From assembly GCA_945876035.1 (NCBI GenBank), contig CAMCMU010000042.1, forward strand, positions 1 through 43,730: a DNA stretch of 43,730 nt, read 5' to 3'. Position 1 is the stretch's first letter; every line of letters begins with the position of its first letter. Source of the stretch: Schlesneria paludicola DSM 18645 (GTDB lineage: Bacteria; Planctomycetota; Planctomycetia; Planctomycetales; Planctomycetaceae). The notes below the pieces were generated by a model, which was given only the letters and a program-made list of their open reading frames with translations, was not told the DNA's origin and did no database searches. A program made the translations under genes and the position numbers. Positions 17,558-27,088 of the stretch are shown in pieces.

Positions 17558-19993
17558 ATGACTTTCCGATTCATTGCGTCTATCACACTCGCAGTGCTCA
17601 GCTCAGGCTTGGTTTCCCAAGCGGCCGATTCGCTGCTGGTGCTTCCCCAAGAGGTCCACTTGACCGGGCCAGAATCTCGCCAGAGATTACTGATCGAGTC
17701 CGCCGACGGATCGGTCGTGACAGGACCGGTTGTCGGAGACGTTTCCTATGTTTCTGAGAACGCGCGAGTGGCCACGGTCGTCGAGGGGGCCGTCGTTCCC
17801 GTCGGCAATGGTTCGACAACAATTCTTGTGACGGTCAACGGGCGGAAGACATCAACAAAGGTTCTTGTTGAGAAATTCGATGTTGAGCATCGGTGGAGTT
17901 TTCGCAATCACGTCCAATCCGTACTTTCCAAAACGGGATGCAATGGTGGCGCATGCCATGGAGCGGCTGCCGGGAAAAGCGGTTTCAAGCTGTCGCTGCG
18001 TGGATACGATCCCGATGCCGATTTTTTCTCAATCACGCGGCAATCACGGGGGCGCCGCGTCGTGTCACACGACCCCGGACGAAGCTTGATCCTCACAAAA
18101 CCGCTGGGGCTTATACCTCACAAAGGCGGCGTCCGGTTTACGGAAGACTCCTTGGAATTCAACGTCATCTCCGGATGGATCGCTCAGGGCCAATCGCCTC
18201 CTTCCAACGACGATTCCAGAATCGAGCGGCTGGAGATTCTTCCGGACGTCTCCCGACTGAAGATCGGAGTCGAACAACCGATGGTCGTACTCGCCCACTT
18301 TAACGATGGTCGTGCTGAAGAAGTCACTCGATGGGCGCGGTATACATCCACCAATCAAGCGGTCTGCGTCGTTGATGATCGTGGATTGTTGAAGGTTTTG
18401 GGGAATGGTGAAGGGGCCGTTGTGGCGTGGTATCTGACGCTGAACTCCACTGCGACAGTAACCGTTCCACACGAACCTCCGGTCGGCCCAGATGTCTTTT
18501 CAAAATTGACGCGGGCAAATTTCATTGATGATCTCGTGTTGGAAAAGCTCGCTTCCCTGAACGTACCTCCCTCCCCGAAATCTGACGATAGCGAGTTTCT
18601 ACGCCGTTCTTTTCTCGACACGATTGGCTTACTCCCGACCGTCGAGCAAGCCCAATCGTTTCTTGCAGAGACAGACCCCGAGAAGCGAAACAGACTCATT
18701 GAACAGCTGATTTCCCGGCCGGAATTCGTCGATTATTGGTCCTATCAGTGGTCGGATTTGTTGTTACTGACGGAGAAACGATTGAAACCACTCGCATTGA
18801 AATCCTATTACCAATGGATTCGCGAACGGGTGGCCGAAAATTCTCCGTGGGACGAATTTGTCCGAGGGATCCTTCTTGCAGTGGGCAGCACGTTCGAAAA
18901 CGGCGCCGCCAATTTTTACGCGTTGCATCAGGATCCACAGGATATGGTCGAAACATCGTCAATGGCATTTCTGGGGATGTCGCTCCAGTGTGCCAGGTGC
19001 CACGATCACCCCAATGAAAAGTGGTCCAACGACGACTATTACGGCATGGTCAGTCTATTTTCTCATGTGCGAAACAAGGATTTTTCAAATACCGATGATG
19101 GAAACCGCACGATCTTTCTCGCAGATCGAGGCGAAGTATTACAGCCCCGGACAGCGCGGCCACAGCCTCCCAAACCGCTCGACGGCGATGCCCTTTCGTG
19201 CGACGATCCGGCGGATCGTCGAATACACCTCGCCAACTGGCTGACGTCCGCGCAGAATCCCTATTTCACAAGATCGATCGTGAACCGAGTTTGGGCAAAC
19301 TTTTTCGGTCGGGGTTTGGTGGAAGCTGTTGACGACCTCCGTCTCACAAATCCCGCCAGCAACGAGAAGCTGTTTGCTCGTCTGGCGCGCGACTTTGTGA
19401 GCCACAAGTACGATCTCAAAAATCTGATGCGGACAATCCTCCAGTCCGAAACGTACCAGCGTTCGCATGCCACACTCACCGCCAACGCATTCGATCATCG
19501 GTTTTATTCGCACAGCTATCCAAGACGACTGAAGGCAGAAGTCATGCTCGACGCGTTCTCACAGGTCACGGATGTCCCCACGACTTTCAAAGGCCAGCCG
19601 ATCGGTATGCGTGCCACGCAACTTCCCGACGCTAATATCGCCTCCTATTTTCTCGACACGTTTGGTCGACCCGAACGGGTTCTCACGTGCGCCTGTGAAC
19701 GTTCCAATGACCCCAGTATGACGCAGGCCTTTCATCTCACAAACGGTCCAACAATTCAGGAAAAACTGGAGTCGCAGGAAGGTCGGATTCCCAGGTTCAT
19801 CGAGTCTAATACGTCTCCTGAGGAAATCATCCGGACCACCTACCTCGCCGCGTTTTCACGTCTTCCGACCGACAATGAAACACTTCAATTGCTAGCCGTT
19901 TTCGCAGAAACCTCGCCCCTCGAAAAGCGACAAGTCGTGGAGGACCTCTTCTGGAGTATTTTCACTTCGAGGGAGTTCCTCTTTCAGCATTGA
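17558..19993 (+). CDS. PSCyt1/DUF1549/DUF1553 cytochrome-like protein
   Basis: The 811-residue exported protein starts with a Sec signal (about residues 1-22). A bacterial Ig-like domain follows (about 30-110), then a cytochrome-like segment with GCNGGACHG near residue 130, then DUF1549 with the standard heme box CARCHDHP near 480, and DUF1553 at the end (SRPNE-type boxes and FGRPERVLTCACERSND near 705). GAGGAA lies 8 nt before the ATG at 17558; a longer upstream frame overlapping the DUF1501 gene is rejected. It forms a likely operon with the DUF1501 gene. Function is unknown, though this pair is abundant in planctomycetes and probably periplasmic. The first heme-like box has four residues between the Cys. 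Confidence 0.92.
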   Translation: MTFRFIASITLAVLSSGLVSQAADSLLVLPQEVHLTGPESRQRLLIESADGSVVTGPVVGDVSYVSENARVATVVEGAVVPVGNGSTTILVTVNGRKTSTKVLVEKFDVEHRWSFRNHVQSVLSKTGCNGGACHGAAAGKSGFKLSLRGYDPDADFFSITRQSRGRRVVSHDPGRSLILTKPLGLIPHKGGVRFTEDSLEFNVISGWIAQGQSPPSNDDSRIERLEILPDVSRLKIGVEQPMVVLAHFNDGRAEEVTRWARYTSTNQAVCVVDDRGLLKVLGNGEGAVVAWYLTLNSTATVTVPHEPPVGPDVFSKLTRANFIDDLVLEKLASLNVPPSPKSDDSEFLRRSFLDTIGLLPTVEQAQSFLAETDPEKRNRLIEQLISRPEFVDYWSYQWSDLLLLTEKRLKPLALKSYYQWIRERVAENSPWDEFVRGILLAVGSTFENGAANFYALHQDPQDMVETSSMAFLGMSLQCARCHDHPNEKWSNDDYYGMVSLFSHVRNKDFSNTDDGNRTIFLADRGEVLQPRTARPQPPKPLDGDALSCDDPADRRIHLANWLTSAQNPYFTRSIVNRVWANFFGRGLVEAVDDLRLTNPASNEKLFARLARDFVSHKYDLKNLMRTILQSETYQRSHATLTANAFDHRFYSHSYPRRLKAEVMLDAFSQVTDVPTTFKGQPIGMRATQLPDANIASYFLDTFGRPERVLTCACERSNDPSMTQAFHLTNGPTIQEKLESQEGRIPRFIESNTSPEEIIRTTYLAAFSRLPTDNETLQLLAVFAETSPLEKRQVVEDLFWSIFTSREFLFQH

Positions 19994-20664
19994 TTGGCGA
20001 TTCCGCCAAAAGAACATTTTTATATCTGACAGCAATCGCGTCACGGTATGCGGTTATTTTTTCGGGGCCGACTGATGAATGAGTCCGTCGACGTTAGCGA
20101 TTTCGGTGATTGCCACGTTTGATTCCGATCACCTTTGTGGTGGCTGCTGCCGTGGCAGACCCCACGTCTTGTCCTTCGCATTTTCGGGGACCGCAAAGTC
20201 GAGGTCGTCCTGAATTGAGGCCGCTTCGCGGTGACGTTCTTGGCGAGGAGTCGCTTCATCGAAGTCATCAAGAGCTTGGAACCCCCCGCGATAGCACACT
20301 CTGAAACTGAGACCGCCATCGGGAATTGAACGTCTTACAAAAACATGAACTCGAGCGGACGCGCATTGCGGATTTATGTTTGTCTTCGACGTTTTGAAAA
20401 ACACTCGGCCGGATCGTCTTGCTGTAGCCCGCGGGCAATGAGCCTGAACTCTGCCGCTGAGATCGTCGCGATGCTGGAGTTGGCTCTGACCGTATCGAAT
20501 GCCGACGGCGTCAGCATTCCGTCATCCGTGCGCACACCGAAAACCGTCCTTAAGCCCCCCCCGTTGGAAGCCACCTGACAAATATCCGAAGGCAGAGGTC
20601 GTTAAAAAACGGCGAGGCCGATTGTCGGCCACCGAGATCATCGACAAACACTGGAAACATGGGG
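19994..20664. other. Convergent non-coding gap
   Basis: In these 671 bp I find no gene with recognisable content. Its right end carries the terminator of the acyltransferase gene (20604-20634). Confidence 0.45.
20604..20634 (-). terminator. Rho-independent terminator of the phosphate acyltransferase gene
   Basis: GGCCGA and TCGGCC pair around a 3-nt loop and the stem can extend with CGG/CCG. Six T residues follow on the minus strand, about 30 bp past the stop at 20665. Confidence 0.72.
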
Positions 20665-21576
20665 TTAGCGAACTAATAACCGTAGCGACATGGCAAGTGA
20701 GTTCAAACGCGTGCTTGTGGTATCGGCTCGGGACATGAAGACTACAGGACAACTGGTACCGCAAAGAATACCTCCAAAACAACAATTGGCGGTGTACATG
20801 ATTGCCTTCACGGTCAAATTCGCGGACAACAGATCTGGAAACAACATCGCATCAGCCGAACCGACAACAGACCCGTCAATTTTCTTCTTTTCACCAGCAT
20901 CAACCGCGTAGGCCAAGTCAAACGACAGGGGGCCTTGAACTACACAATGAGCGAATTCTCCTGCGACGGCGCGACGCGTCAACTCGACAGCATCGATCGT
21001 ATCTGGCATTGCTTCCGTTGCGATTTCCGTTGCAGAGACGACAGCAATTCGAGGGCATTCGAGTGACGATGGCTCACGAAGTGCGGTCGCCACTTCGATT
21101 AGACTTCGAAGGATATCCGCCTTCTGTTCCAGTGAGGGTTGAATTGTGATTCCCGTGTCCGACAACAGAAAACACCTCTTATCTCGCAGGATTTCCATCA
21201 TCACCACCTGACAGATCGATTTGTCTGTTCGCAGGCCGGTATCGCGAGCCAAGATGGCCTTCATCAGCAGGCGAGTGGCGATCTGCCCCTTCATCAGCAT
21301 CTGTGCGCGACCAGTTTTGACCGCGGCGACGGCGGCGACGGCCGGTTCATCGGATTCGATCAAACAGAAACCCGACAGATCAATATTCAAATCGTCAGCC
21401 AATCGCTGTGTGTCGTGCACGTTTCCCGTCAGGATTGGCTCGACCCACCCTCGCCGTTGTGCCAGCGACATGGCTTCAAGGACGGTCGGATCGGCACCAC
21501 CTGCAACGACCACAGACAATGCCGACCGCAATCCGTCCGCAAATTGATAAAGGTGATTAAAACCAATCAATGGCAT
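20665..21576 (-). CDS. Phosphate acetyl/butyryltransferase family protein
   Basis: The 303-residue protein matches the phosphate butyryltransferase-like family, which swaps acyl groups between CoA and phosphate in the cytoplasm. Landmarks are VVAGGADPTVLEA near residue 24, LMKGQIATRLLMKA near 97 (the phosphotransacetylase KG box), SDTGITIQPSLEQK near 142 and VQGPLSFDLAYA near 220 with a late GNILCG-like GGILCGTSCPVV. Whether acetyl-, butyryl- or another acyl-CoA is used cannot be read. The ATG at 21576 gives the family length; a 60-codon extension is rejected. No acetate or butyrate kinase is adjacent. Confidence 0.88.
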   Translation of the reverse strand: MPLIGFNHLYQFADGLRSALSVVVAGGADPTVLEAMSLAQRRGWVEPILTGNVHDTQRLADDLNIDLSGFCLIESDEPAVAAVAAVKTGRAQMLMKGQIATRLLMKAILARDTGLRTDKSICQVVMMEILRDKRCFLLSDTGITIQPSLEQKADILRSLIEVATALREPSSLECPRIAVVSATEIATEAMPDTIDAVELTRRAVAGEFAHCVVQGPLSFDLAYAVDAGEKKKIDGSVVGSADAMLFPDLLSANLTVKAIMYTANCCFGGILCGTSCPVVFMSRADTTSTRLNSLAMSLRLLVR

Positions 21577-22103
21577 GAGTATTTTCTGAGATCTTGCCGA
21601 AAGCGGCTTTTCGCGACTGAGAGGAATCTGCCGCCGTTTTGTACTGTCTATGACAACGTCAGCAATCCCACACCGGCCAAAACAGAGACGCCAAAATAAG
21701 GGTACGAGGTCAGAGCGAGGAAATCTAGGAGTGAAGCGCTCGAGGATGGTGGACAAGATCCGCTTGTGCGGAATGGCGATCTACGACATCGTCCAATGTG
21801 TCACGGGTTAGAGGACCTCTGGAAATCGAACAACTCCACACAACGCAGCCACGATCTTGACCATGACGCACAATTTCCAAAACCTCAAAAAACGGCTTAA
21901 CTCAACCGACGTACGGTGTACGTCAGGAAAATCGTTAAAGGCCAATCTCCCCACGCAGACATCCCCTTCTTCTAAGTCCGCAAGATATCGCTGTTGAAAT
22001 TATTTTAACCTGTAGCCGATATTTGTCGTTATTGTCGAACAATAGAATCGGCATCATCACCCGCGCAGAGCGATTGCCGTGGCTGAGATGTCAGGAACAC
22101 GCC
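21577..22103. other. Divergent non-coding region
   Basis: These 527 bp lie between the acyltransferase and a secreted-protein gene. I see no gene, repeat or convincing promoter. Confidence 0.4.
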
Positions 22104-22544
22104 ATGCAGGCTAGCCGTATTACACTCTTGATTCTGATGTCCGGTGCGTTTGCTGCAGTATGGTCCGGAGATCATCCTGATGAACCCACAAACGCCGCGC
22201 GGTTTCTGTCTCATATCGATCATCAAAACGCTACGGGCACGCTAATAAAACTCCGTTGCGATTCTTGCGTGAGTCCACCGGCACTCAGTCACCAAAATCA
22301 GAAACGATGCTCCTCCGTTCCGCTACTTCCAACGATTACAGCGGGAACGTATCTCGTTAGTGATTGCCACGGACGGACAGAAATACGGACGGTATCCCTT
22401 TTGGAATCCTCAAACACCGAGCACGTTGGCAAATTCGTGAAAACGGATCATTACGTCGTCCGTCGCGGCAACCTTCGACTGCACTTCATTCGAATTGACG
22501 AGGTCCTTCGTCCAGCGAAACGGCAGCAACCACGGGTTGAATGA
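22104..22544 (+). CDS. Small secreted protein, unknown function
   Basis: The 146-residue product starts with a signal peptide (ITLLILMSGAFAAVWS, about residues 5-20). The mature protein has four Cys in the middle and a basic C-terminus. I recognise no family. AGGA lies 7 nt before the ATG at 22104; the frame extends upstream to 22023 but homology or a signal begin only here. Its last 59 bp overlap the 3' end of the epimerase gene on the opposite strand. Confidence 0.5.
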   Translation: MQASRITLLILMSGAFAAVWSGDHPDEPTNAARFLSHIDHQNATGTLIKLRCDSCVSPPALSHQNQKRCSSVPLLPTITAGTYLVSDCHGRTEIRTVSLLESSNTEHVGKFVKTDHYVVRRGNLRLHFIRIDEVLRPAKRQQPRVE

Positions 22545-23418
22545 GACTCATCCTCAATGCTTGGGGCAACCCTTCTCGAGTCGTGGGATAGGTGAGTCGC
22601 CAACTCAATTCATCAAGGGCCTTCCGATTCGAACATCGTTTGTTCAATCCGTCTGAACCTCTTTTTGTCAGTGATCCTGGTAAAAATTTTGGATTAGGGG
22701 CCGAAACAAGTCGAGCGAGATCCGAATAGTAATCTATCCGTCGGAGAGGACAAGTGTCGGTGATGAGATATGTCTGACTAGGTTTTCCCTGTTGTTCACA
22801 GGCCAGAACGGCAGCGACGGCATCGTCAACATGGATCAAATTCAACCACGCGTCCGGTCGTCCCAACAACGGTTCTGCGGCACGTAAACTTTCAATTCGA
22901 GACAGCAATCGGTCGGGTCCATAAATTCCAGAAAGTCTCAAGATATTGTATGTGATCTCTGCTTCGAGACTTGAGAGGCAAAGTTCTCGCACGAGCATCT
23001 CGGCTTCGAGACAACATTGTCCTCCGCTTTGAAACGGTTCGCAGAGTGATAACTCATCGACCCATTCACCGGAAGCATGTCCATAGACACTCGTGCTGGA
23101 AATATGGATCAATCGGTTGCAGCGTCCGGCAATCTGGGGCCATAAATTGCGAAGTCCTGCGACATGGACTTCCTGTTGTGTTTTCCCGGAAGTGCGGTCG
23201 AATCCAACGGCTAACAAAACGGTGTCACTTTCGGGAAGGTCGGCAAGTGAACTCGCGTCGCACAGATCTCCAAGAACCGGATTCACTCCCATCAAGGACA
23301 ACGTTTTTGCGTTTGCAGACGACCGTGTCAGTGCCGTCACCACATGGCCTTGCTGAATCCAAGCACGGGCAACTCGACGACCCAAATAACCACAACCGAT
23401 AATCAATTTTCTCATCAT
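22486..23418 (-). CDS. NAD-dependent epimerase/dehydratase (SDR family)
   Basis: The 310-residue extended short-chain dehydrogenase has the Rossmann box GCGYLGRRVA at residues 8-17, the ISSTSVYG segment near 107 that carries the catalytic Ser and Tyr region, and LRLSGIYGPDR near 160. Related to YeeZ-like atypical SDRs that lack a canonical Lys. The substrate, perhaps a nucleotide sugar, is not readable. It starts 10 bp after the stop of the upstream gene, suggesting an operon. Two ATG codons in tandem (23418 and 23415) are both possible starts. Confidence 0.85.
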   Translation of the reverse strand: MMRKLIIGCGYLGRRVARAWIQQGHVVTALTRSSANAKTLSLMGVNPVLGDLCDASSLADLPESDTVLLAVGFDRTSGKTQQEVHVAGLRNLWPQIAGRCNRLIHISSTSVYGHASGEWVDELSLCEPFQSGGQCCLEAEMLVRELCLSSLEAEITYNILRLSGIYGPDRLLSRIESLRAAEPLLGRPDAWLNLIHVDDAVAAVLACEQQGKPSQTYLITDTCPLRRIDYYSDLARLVSAPNPKFLPGSLTKRGSDGLNKRCSNRKALDELSWRLTYPTTREGLPQALRMSLIQPVVAAVSLDEGPRQFE

Positions 23419-23428
23419 GCGGGCACCT

Positions 23429-23923
23429 TCATGGTTTTCCGGGAAAGGCTGGACTAAGAAATTCGGCAGACGTCAGGACCCGATCGAGGCCCGCAAGAAC
23501 TTGAGCTTGGAGAGATTCCGCCCCTGCAGGAACCTGTCTGATCGTCACCGCCTCCCCGTTTGATATTTGTTCACGGACCCCGTGGAAGGAGGCAACCATC
23601 ATCTCGCGAAAATTCCCAAGCTCTGTATCGGAGAGGTCATATCGTATGAGACGCGTCTCCGAGGCCGTGCGTTGCCGTTGAAGTCTCGCAAGTGTTGAAC
23701 CTTGTGTCCGGAACAAGAATCCATTAACGAACGCTCGACGCAGTCGACCTTCTTCATCAAATTGAAACATCGGATCGGGGCCGAAATAAAGCGTCAGCCA
23801 ACCGTTACTCCGAAACCCCGCCACGATCACCGCCTCACGATCAGGCAGACGCAATTCCACGCGACGCACAAGAGCCACAACCTCGGCCATGAGATCTTCA
23901 CGGTCATGCTCCCTTCGTGACAT
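23429..23923 (-). CDS. Conserved hypothetical protein, planctomycete type
   Basis: The 164-residue protein has no named domain that I can place. Recognisable conserved runs are SRREHDREDLMAE at the start, AVIVAGFRSNGWLTLYFG (about 34-51), FDEEGRLRRAFVNG (about 55-68) and QGSTLARLQRQRT (about 74-86). I recall similar proteins from planctomycetes. It looks soluble and cytoplasmic, with no signal peptide. It is the first gene of a two-gene unit with the epimerase. Confidence 0.7.
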   Translation of the reverse strand: MSRREHDREDLMAEVVALVRRVELRLPDREAVIVAGFRSNGWLTLYFGPDPMFQFDEEGRLRRAFVNGFLFRTQGSTLARLQRQRTASETRLIRYDLSDTELGNFREMMVASFHGVREQISNGEAVTIRQVPAGAESLQAQVLAGLDRVLTSAEFLSPAFPGKP

Positions 23924-24192
23924 AATTGATCCTCTGTCTTTCCGCCGGTAAAGGTGCCTGCACTGCTGAACCTCCGTGCCGGTTTTAAAAAAATCCTGAC
24001 CGACATTCTAGGGGGGGAATCTGGCGGTCAAGAGCAGCCCGCATGCATGGCGAAACAGTCCTGCTGGTTCGTTTGCAACAATCCGTCAAACTTCGCAAGA
24101 TAGTTACCGTTTGGCAACTCGCATCTTGATTCACCTACTGCTCCTGCCGCGACCCGCATCCCAACGTGGCGGTCAGTCCCACGAGACGCATA

Positions 24193-25356
24193 ATGAGTAC
24201 TTCGACCATCGACTTGTCTGACCCCTTGTCATCTGCCGAATTCGCGATCGTGAATTCGGATCGGTTGGCCGAGATCGTAGAGCGGCATCGACGAGTTTCC
24301 TTGTTTCTCCAGCAGGAAAATTTTTCGGCATTGTTGCTCCAGCAGCCCTCGAATTTTTCTTGGCTGACTGTCGGGGGATGTAATGAACGGGGAGGTGGTA
24401 CCGGACTGACCGGTGCCTTGTTTGTCACTCCTGAAGCGAGGGTCATCGCATGCAGCAACGCAGATACGGCCCAATTTTTTGAGTCGGAGGTCAGCGGCAT
24501 GGGCTTTCAGCTCAAGGAACGACCGTGGTTCGAGCCTCGAGATGTCATGTTGGCCGATTTATGTCGCGGCCGCCACATGGCAAGCGATTCTGGTTTTCCT
24601 GATACTATCGACGTTCGTCAGCGTCTGCTCGAAACACGACTGCCTCTTAGCGATTTCGATGCCGGTCGATTGCGTGAAGCATGCGGGTTACTGACTCATG
24701 CCATTGAGGCCACCGCACGGGGAATGACGCCAGGACGGACGGAGTCTGAAATTATCGGCGAACTAGCGCACCGCATCGTCAAGCATGGCTTGCAACCGGA
24801 AAGACTCCAGATCTTGGCAGATGGGCGTGGACGACGTTTTCGACGCTGGAAATACGATGATTCGTCCGTTCAGCGGTACTGCTCGATTTCCGCTGTCGCG
24901 CGTTCCCACGGCCTGTATGTCGGTGCGGCACGAACGGTCAGCTTGGGAGAGGCTCCAGCGGAACTCCTCCGGGCATTCGAACCAGCGGCTTTGATCGCTG
25001 CAACCGGCATCTACTTTTCTCAACCTGAATGGGAACTGTTTGAGGTTTGGAACCGCGTGCAGCGAATCTACGAAAAAAACAATGTCGCCACCGAATGGCG
25101 ATTGGGAGATCAGGCTGACGTTGTCGAATATGAGTTCGGCACGGTCTCGGTGATGCCCACAAGTGAATACCGCTTGACCGCAGGAACGCCCGTTTATTGG
25201 CATCCGTCAATCGGTCCTGTGTTGATGGGGGACACTGTCTTGGTGACAGATCGGGGAACGGAAATTCTGACCGCTACTGACGAATGGCCGGTTATTCCGA
25301 TCAGCGTCAAAGGGACGAATGTCGATATTCCAGCAATCTTGGTTGTACCGACTTGA
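24193..25356 (+). CDS. M24 peptidase-like protein lacking metal ligands
   Basis: The 387-residue protein has the creatinase/aminopeptidase P two-domain plan: an N-terminal creatinase-like domain (VERHRRVSLFLQQ onward) and a C-terminal pita-bread domain with GMTPGRTESEIIGELAHRI near 177. In active M24 enzymes two Asp, a His and two Glu bind metal. Here the two Asp positions read SISAVAR and YVGAARTVSLG, and the last Glu position reads MGDTVLVT. I therefore infer a pseudoenzyme. The ATG at 24193 is preferred to a GTG nine codons earlier. It stands alone, with no operon partner within 130 bp. Confidence 0.8.
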   Translation: MSTSTIDLSDPLSSAEFAIVNSDRLAEIVERHRRVSLFLQQENFSALLLQQPSNFSWLTVGGCNERGGGTGLTGALFVTPEARVIACSNADTAQFFESEVSGMGFQLKERPWFEPRDVMLADLCRGRHMASDSGFPDTIDVRQRLLETRLPLSDFDAGRLREACGLLTHAIEATARGMTPGRTESEIIGELAHRIVKHGLQPERLQILADGRGRRFRRWKYDDSSVQRYCSISAVARSHGLYVGAARTVSLGEAPAELLRAFEPAALIAATGIYFSQPEWELFEVWNRVQRIYEKNNVATEWRLGDQADVVEYEFGTVSVMPTSEYRLTAGTPVYWHPSIGPVLMGDTVLVTDRGTEILTATDEWPVIPISVKGTNVDIPAILVVPT

Positions 25357-25495
25357 GACGCAATTTGCGGAATCCTGGAAAAATATGAGTTTTTTTTGCA
25401 TCATGCTGCCAAAACGCATCCTAGGTTCAAGGTGAATTGATTGGCGATGTTATTCCGTCGCCTACTTTCACAATTAACCTTAAGGAGAGTCAGCC

Positions 25496-26035
25496 ATGCG
25501 GATGACAGTTGCCGACATCATGTCTCAATGTTTTGTCAAGATTTCACCTGAATGTTCCGCTGATGAGGCACTGGGTCTTCTGCATCGTTACGAGGAGACC
25601 GAATTGTACGTCACCGACAAGCAGGGACGTCTGCTGGGTATTCTCCCGGACTATGAGATCATTAAGACTCAGTTGAGCGGGGAATCGCGCGATGCAACCG
25701 TCGGTCAGTTGATGTCGCGAGGAGTGCCCGTCTTCCAACCCGATTCGGATGCCTCTGAAGTGGCCCGCCAACTTCGCGACGCAAGACACTCTCGTTTTCC
25801 AGTCGTGAATTCCGGACGACTCGTTGGTGTCATCGCACGGGGCGACATTATTCGATTAATGGCTATTTTACGGGGGATTGACGGACCTGCCGTCCCAAAA
25901 ATCAAGGCACCCAAATCGGCTTTACCACGAATGCAAATTCGAAGAAGCGTGCCCGTTGTCAGATCTCGTCCACGTCGATCGACTCCAAAACTCGCGACAA
26001 CAAGTGCCACCGCTCGACGGTCTCGGATGTCATGA
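25496..26035 (+). CDS. CBS-domain pair protein
   Basis: The 179-residue protein has two CBS domains (about residues 5-60 and 70-122), each with a hydrophobic core and the GRLLGILP and GRLVGVIARGDI closing strands. Such pairs bind adenine nucleotides and sense energy state. The last 55 residues are a basic, Arg/Ser/Thr-rich tail (PRRSTPKLATTSATARRSR) that may bind nucleic acid or be disordered. AAGGAG lies 8 nt before the ATG. The preceding gene stops 139 bp earlier, so it is likely an independent unit. Confidence 0.88.
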   Translation: MRMTVADIMSQCFVKISPECSADEALGLLHRYEETELYVTDKQGRLLGILPDYEIIKTQLSGESRDATVGQLMSRGVPVFQPDSDASEVARQLRDARHSRFPVVNSGRLVGVIARGDIIRLMAILRGIDGPAVPKIKAPKSALPRMQIRRSVPVVRSRPRRSTPKLATTSATARRSRMS

Positions 26036-26341
26036 GGGCGGTTTTGGACAACGATTACGACAGTTCTCACAACTGCAATCATTTTGTCAACACCGACGTG
26101 CCGAACAACCCACTCGCTAGACCTCGCCCGGTAACACTAAAAATTTGAGACATGTTGCAATGTTTGCCGGTCATCCTGCCGAAAAAGACAGACACAACAT
26201 CAGCGGTGACTGTACACCCTGGCATGTCTCAGGAAGATCGTAATCGAAGTGGCACGGATGTTTTTCTTGTGGGCTGGCTGTTGAGTGAATTTCTCACAGT
26301 AAGAGACTTGCCCAGTGATTCTACGTCTGGAGTCCTGATTG
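26036..26341. other. Non-coding gap
   Basis: I see no gene or signal in these 306 bp. Confidence 0.4.
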
Positions 26342-27088
26342 ATGATTCCCGTATCGATGTCGAACGACTGTGTTTTGGGTCAACGTTTTCCGACGGCGGA
26401 CCGCGGTTCACGACGAACACTCTCAAGTCACGAATTGCCACGCTGGCTGCTGTGCATTCCTGGTGTCAACGTGTTAGTTTCACGGCTCGGAATTTCCGAA
26501 TTTCGACGTCGACTGCTGCACATGTCACCCGGCCTGTTGCCCTTATTGCTTTGGTTTATTCCTCATCAGGATCCCTGGGGGCCACTGCTTATCAACATTA
26601 CGATCATGACTGCCGTCAGTCTGATTGTTTATGCGATGATAAGTGCACGCTTGTTTGCGCGTCCGGGAGAGGGGCAATGGTCCATGGCCGTGGCGGGATA
26701 TGCGTTGCCGGTGTTGGCGATGTTACTCCTGCTACCCGGGCGTTCAGAATTGGGGCTGATGACATTAGGCGTCATCGCATTGGGAGATGGCTCGGCGGCT
26801 CTGGGTGGCCTTGCATTCGGTGGTCAACGCCTTCCTTGGAATTCTCGCAAGACGTGGACTGGTCTTGTTTCTTTTTTTACGGTGGCCTCCGCGATGTCGG
26901 CACTCTTCTACTGGATTGAAGCACGACCAACTGTTCCATTCACAGTTGCTCTTTTGATTGCCGGTACGACGGCGTTTTGTGGGGCGGTCATCGAGTCACT
27001 GCCAATCCGCTCTCATGACAACCTGCGTGTCGGGGCGACCGCCGCGCTGACAGGAACGTTCCTGCAATTTTTCTTGCTCGGTTGGTGA
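26342..27088 (+). CDS. Dolichol/phytol kinase-like membrane protein (CTP-dependent family)
   Basis: The 248-residue product has about six hydrophobic segments and the family signature ALGDGSAALGGLAFGG with PWNSRKTWTG following (about residues 140-170), which characterise phosphatidate cytidylyltransferase/SEC59/VTE5-like kinases that use CTP to phosphorylate polyprenols or phytol. The substrate is not readable here. The exact N-terminus is uncertain: TTG at 26339, ATG at 26342 and ATG at 26357 are in frame, and none has a clear ribosome-binding site. A long open frame overlaps it in another phase and is taken as non-coding. Confidence 0.85.
   Translation: MIPVSMSNDCVLGQRFPTADRGSRRTLSSHELPRWLLCIPGVNVLVSRLGISEFRRRLLHMSPGLLPLLLWFIPHQDPWGPLLINITIMTAVSLIVYAMISARLFARPGEGQWSMAVAGYALPVLAMLLLLPGRSELGLMTLGVIALGDGSAALGGLAFGGQRLPWNSRKTWTGLVSFFTVASAMSALFYWIEARPTVPFTVALLIAGTTAFCGAVIESLPIRSHDNLRVGATAALTGTFLQFFLLGW

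Noticed and set aside
26152-26919. Open frame of 255 codons overlapping the dolichol-kinase-like gene
   Set aside because: The other phase has the membrane segments and the GDGSAALGG signature; this one has none.
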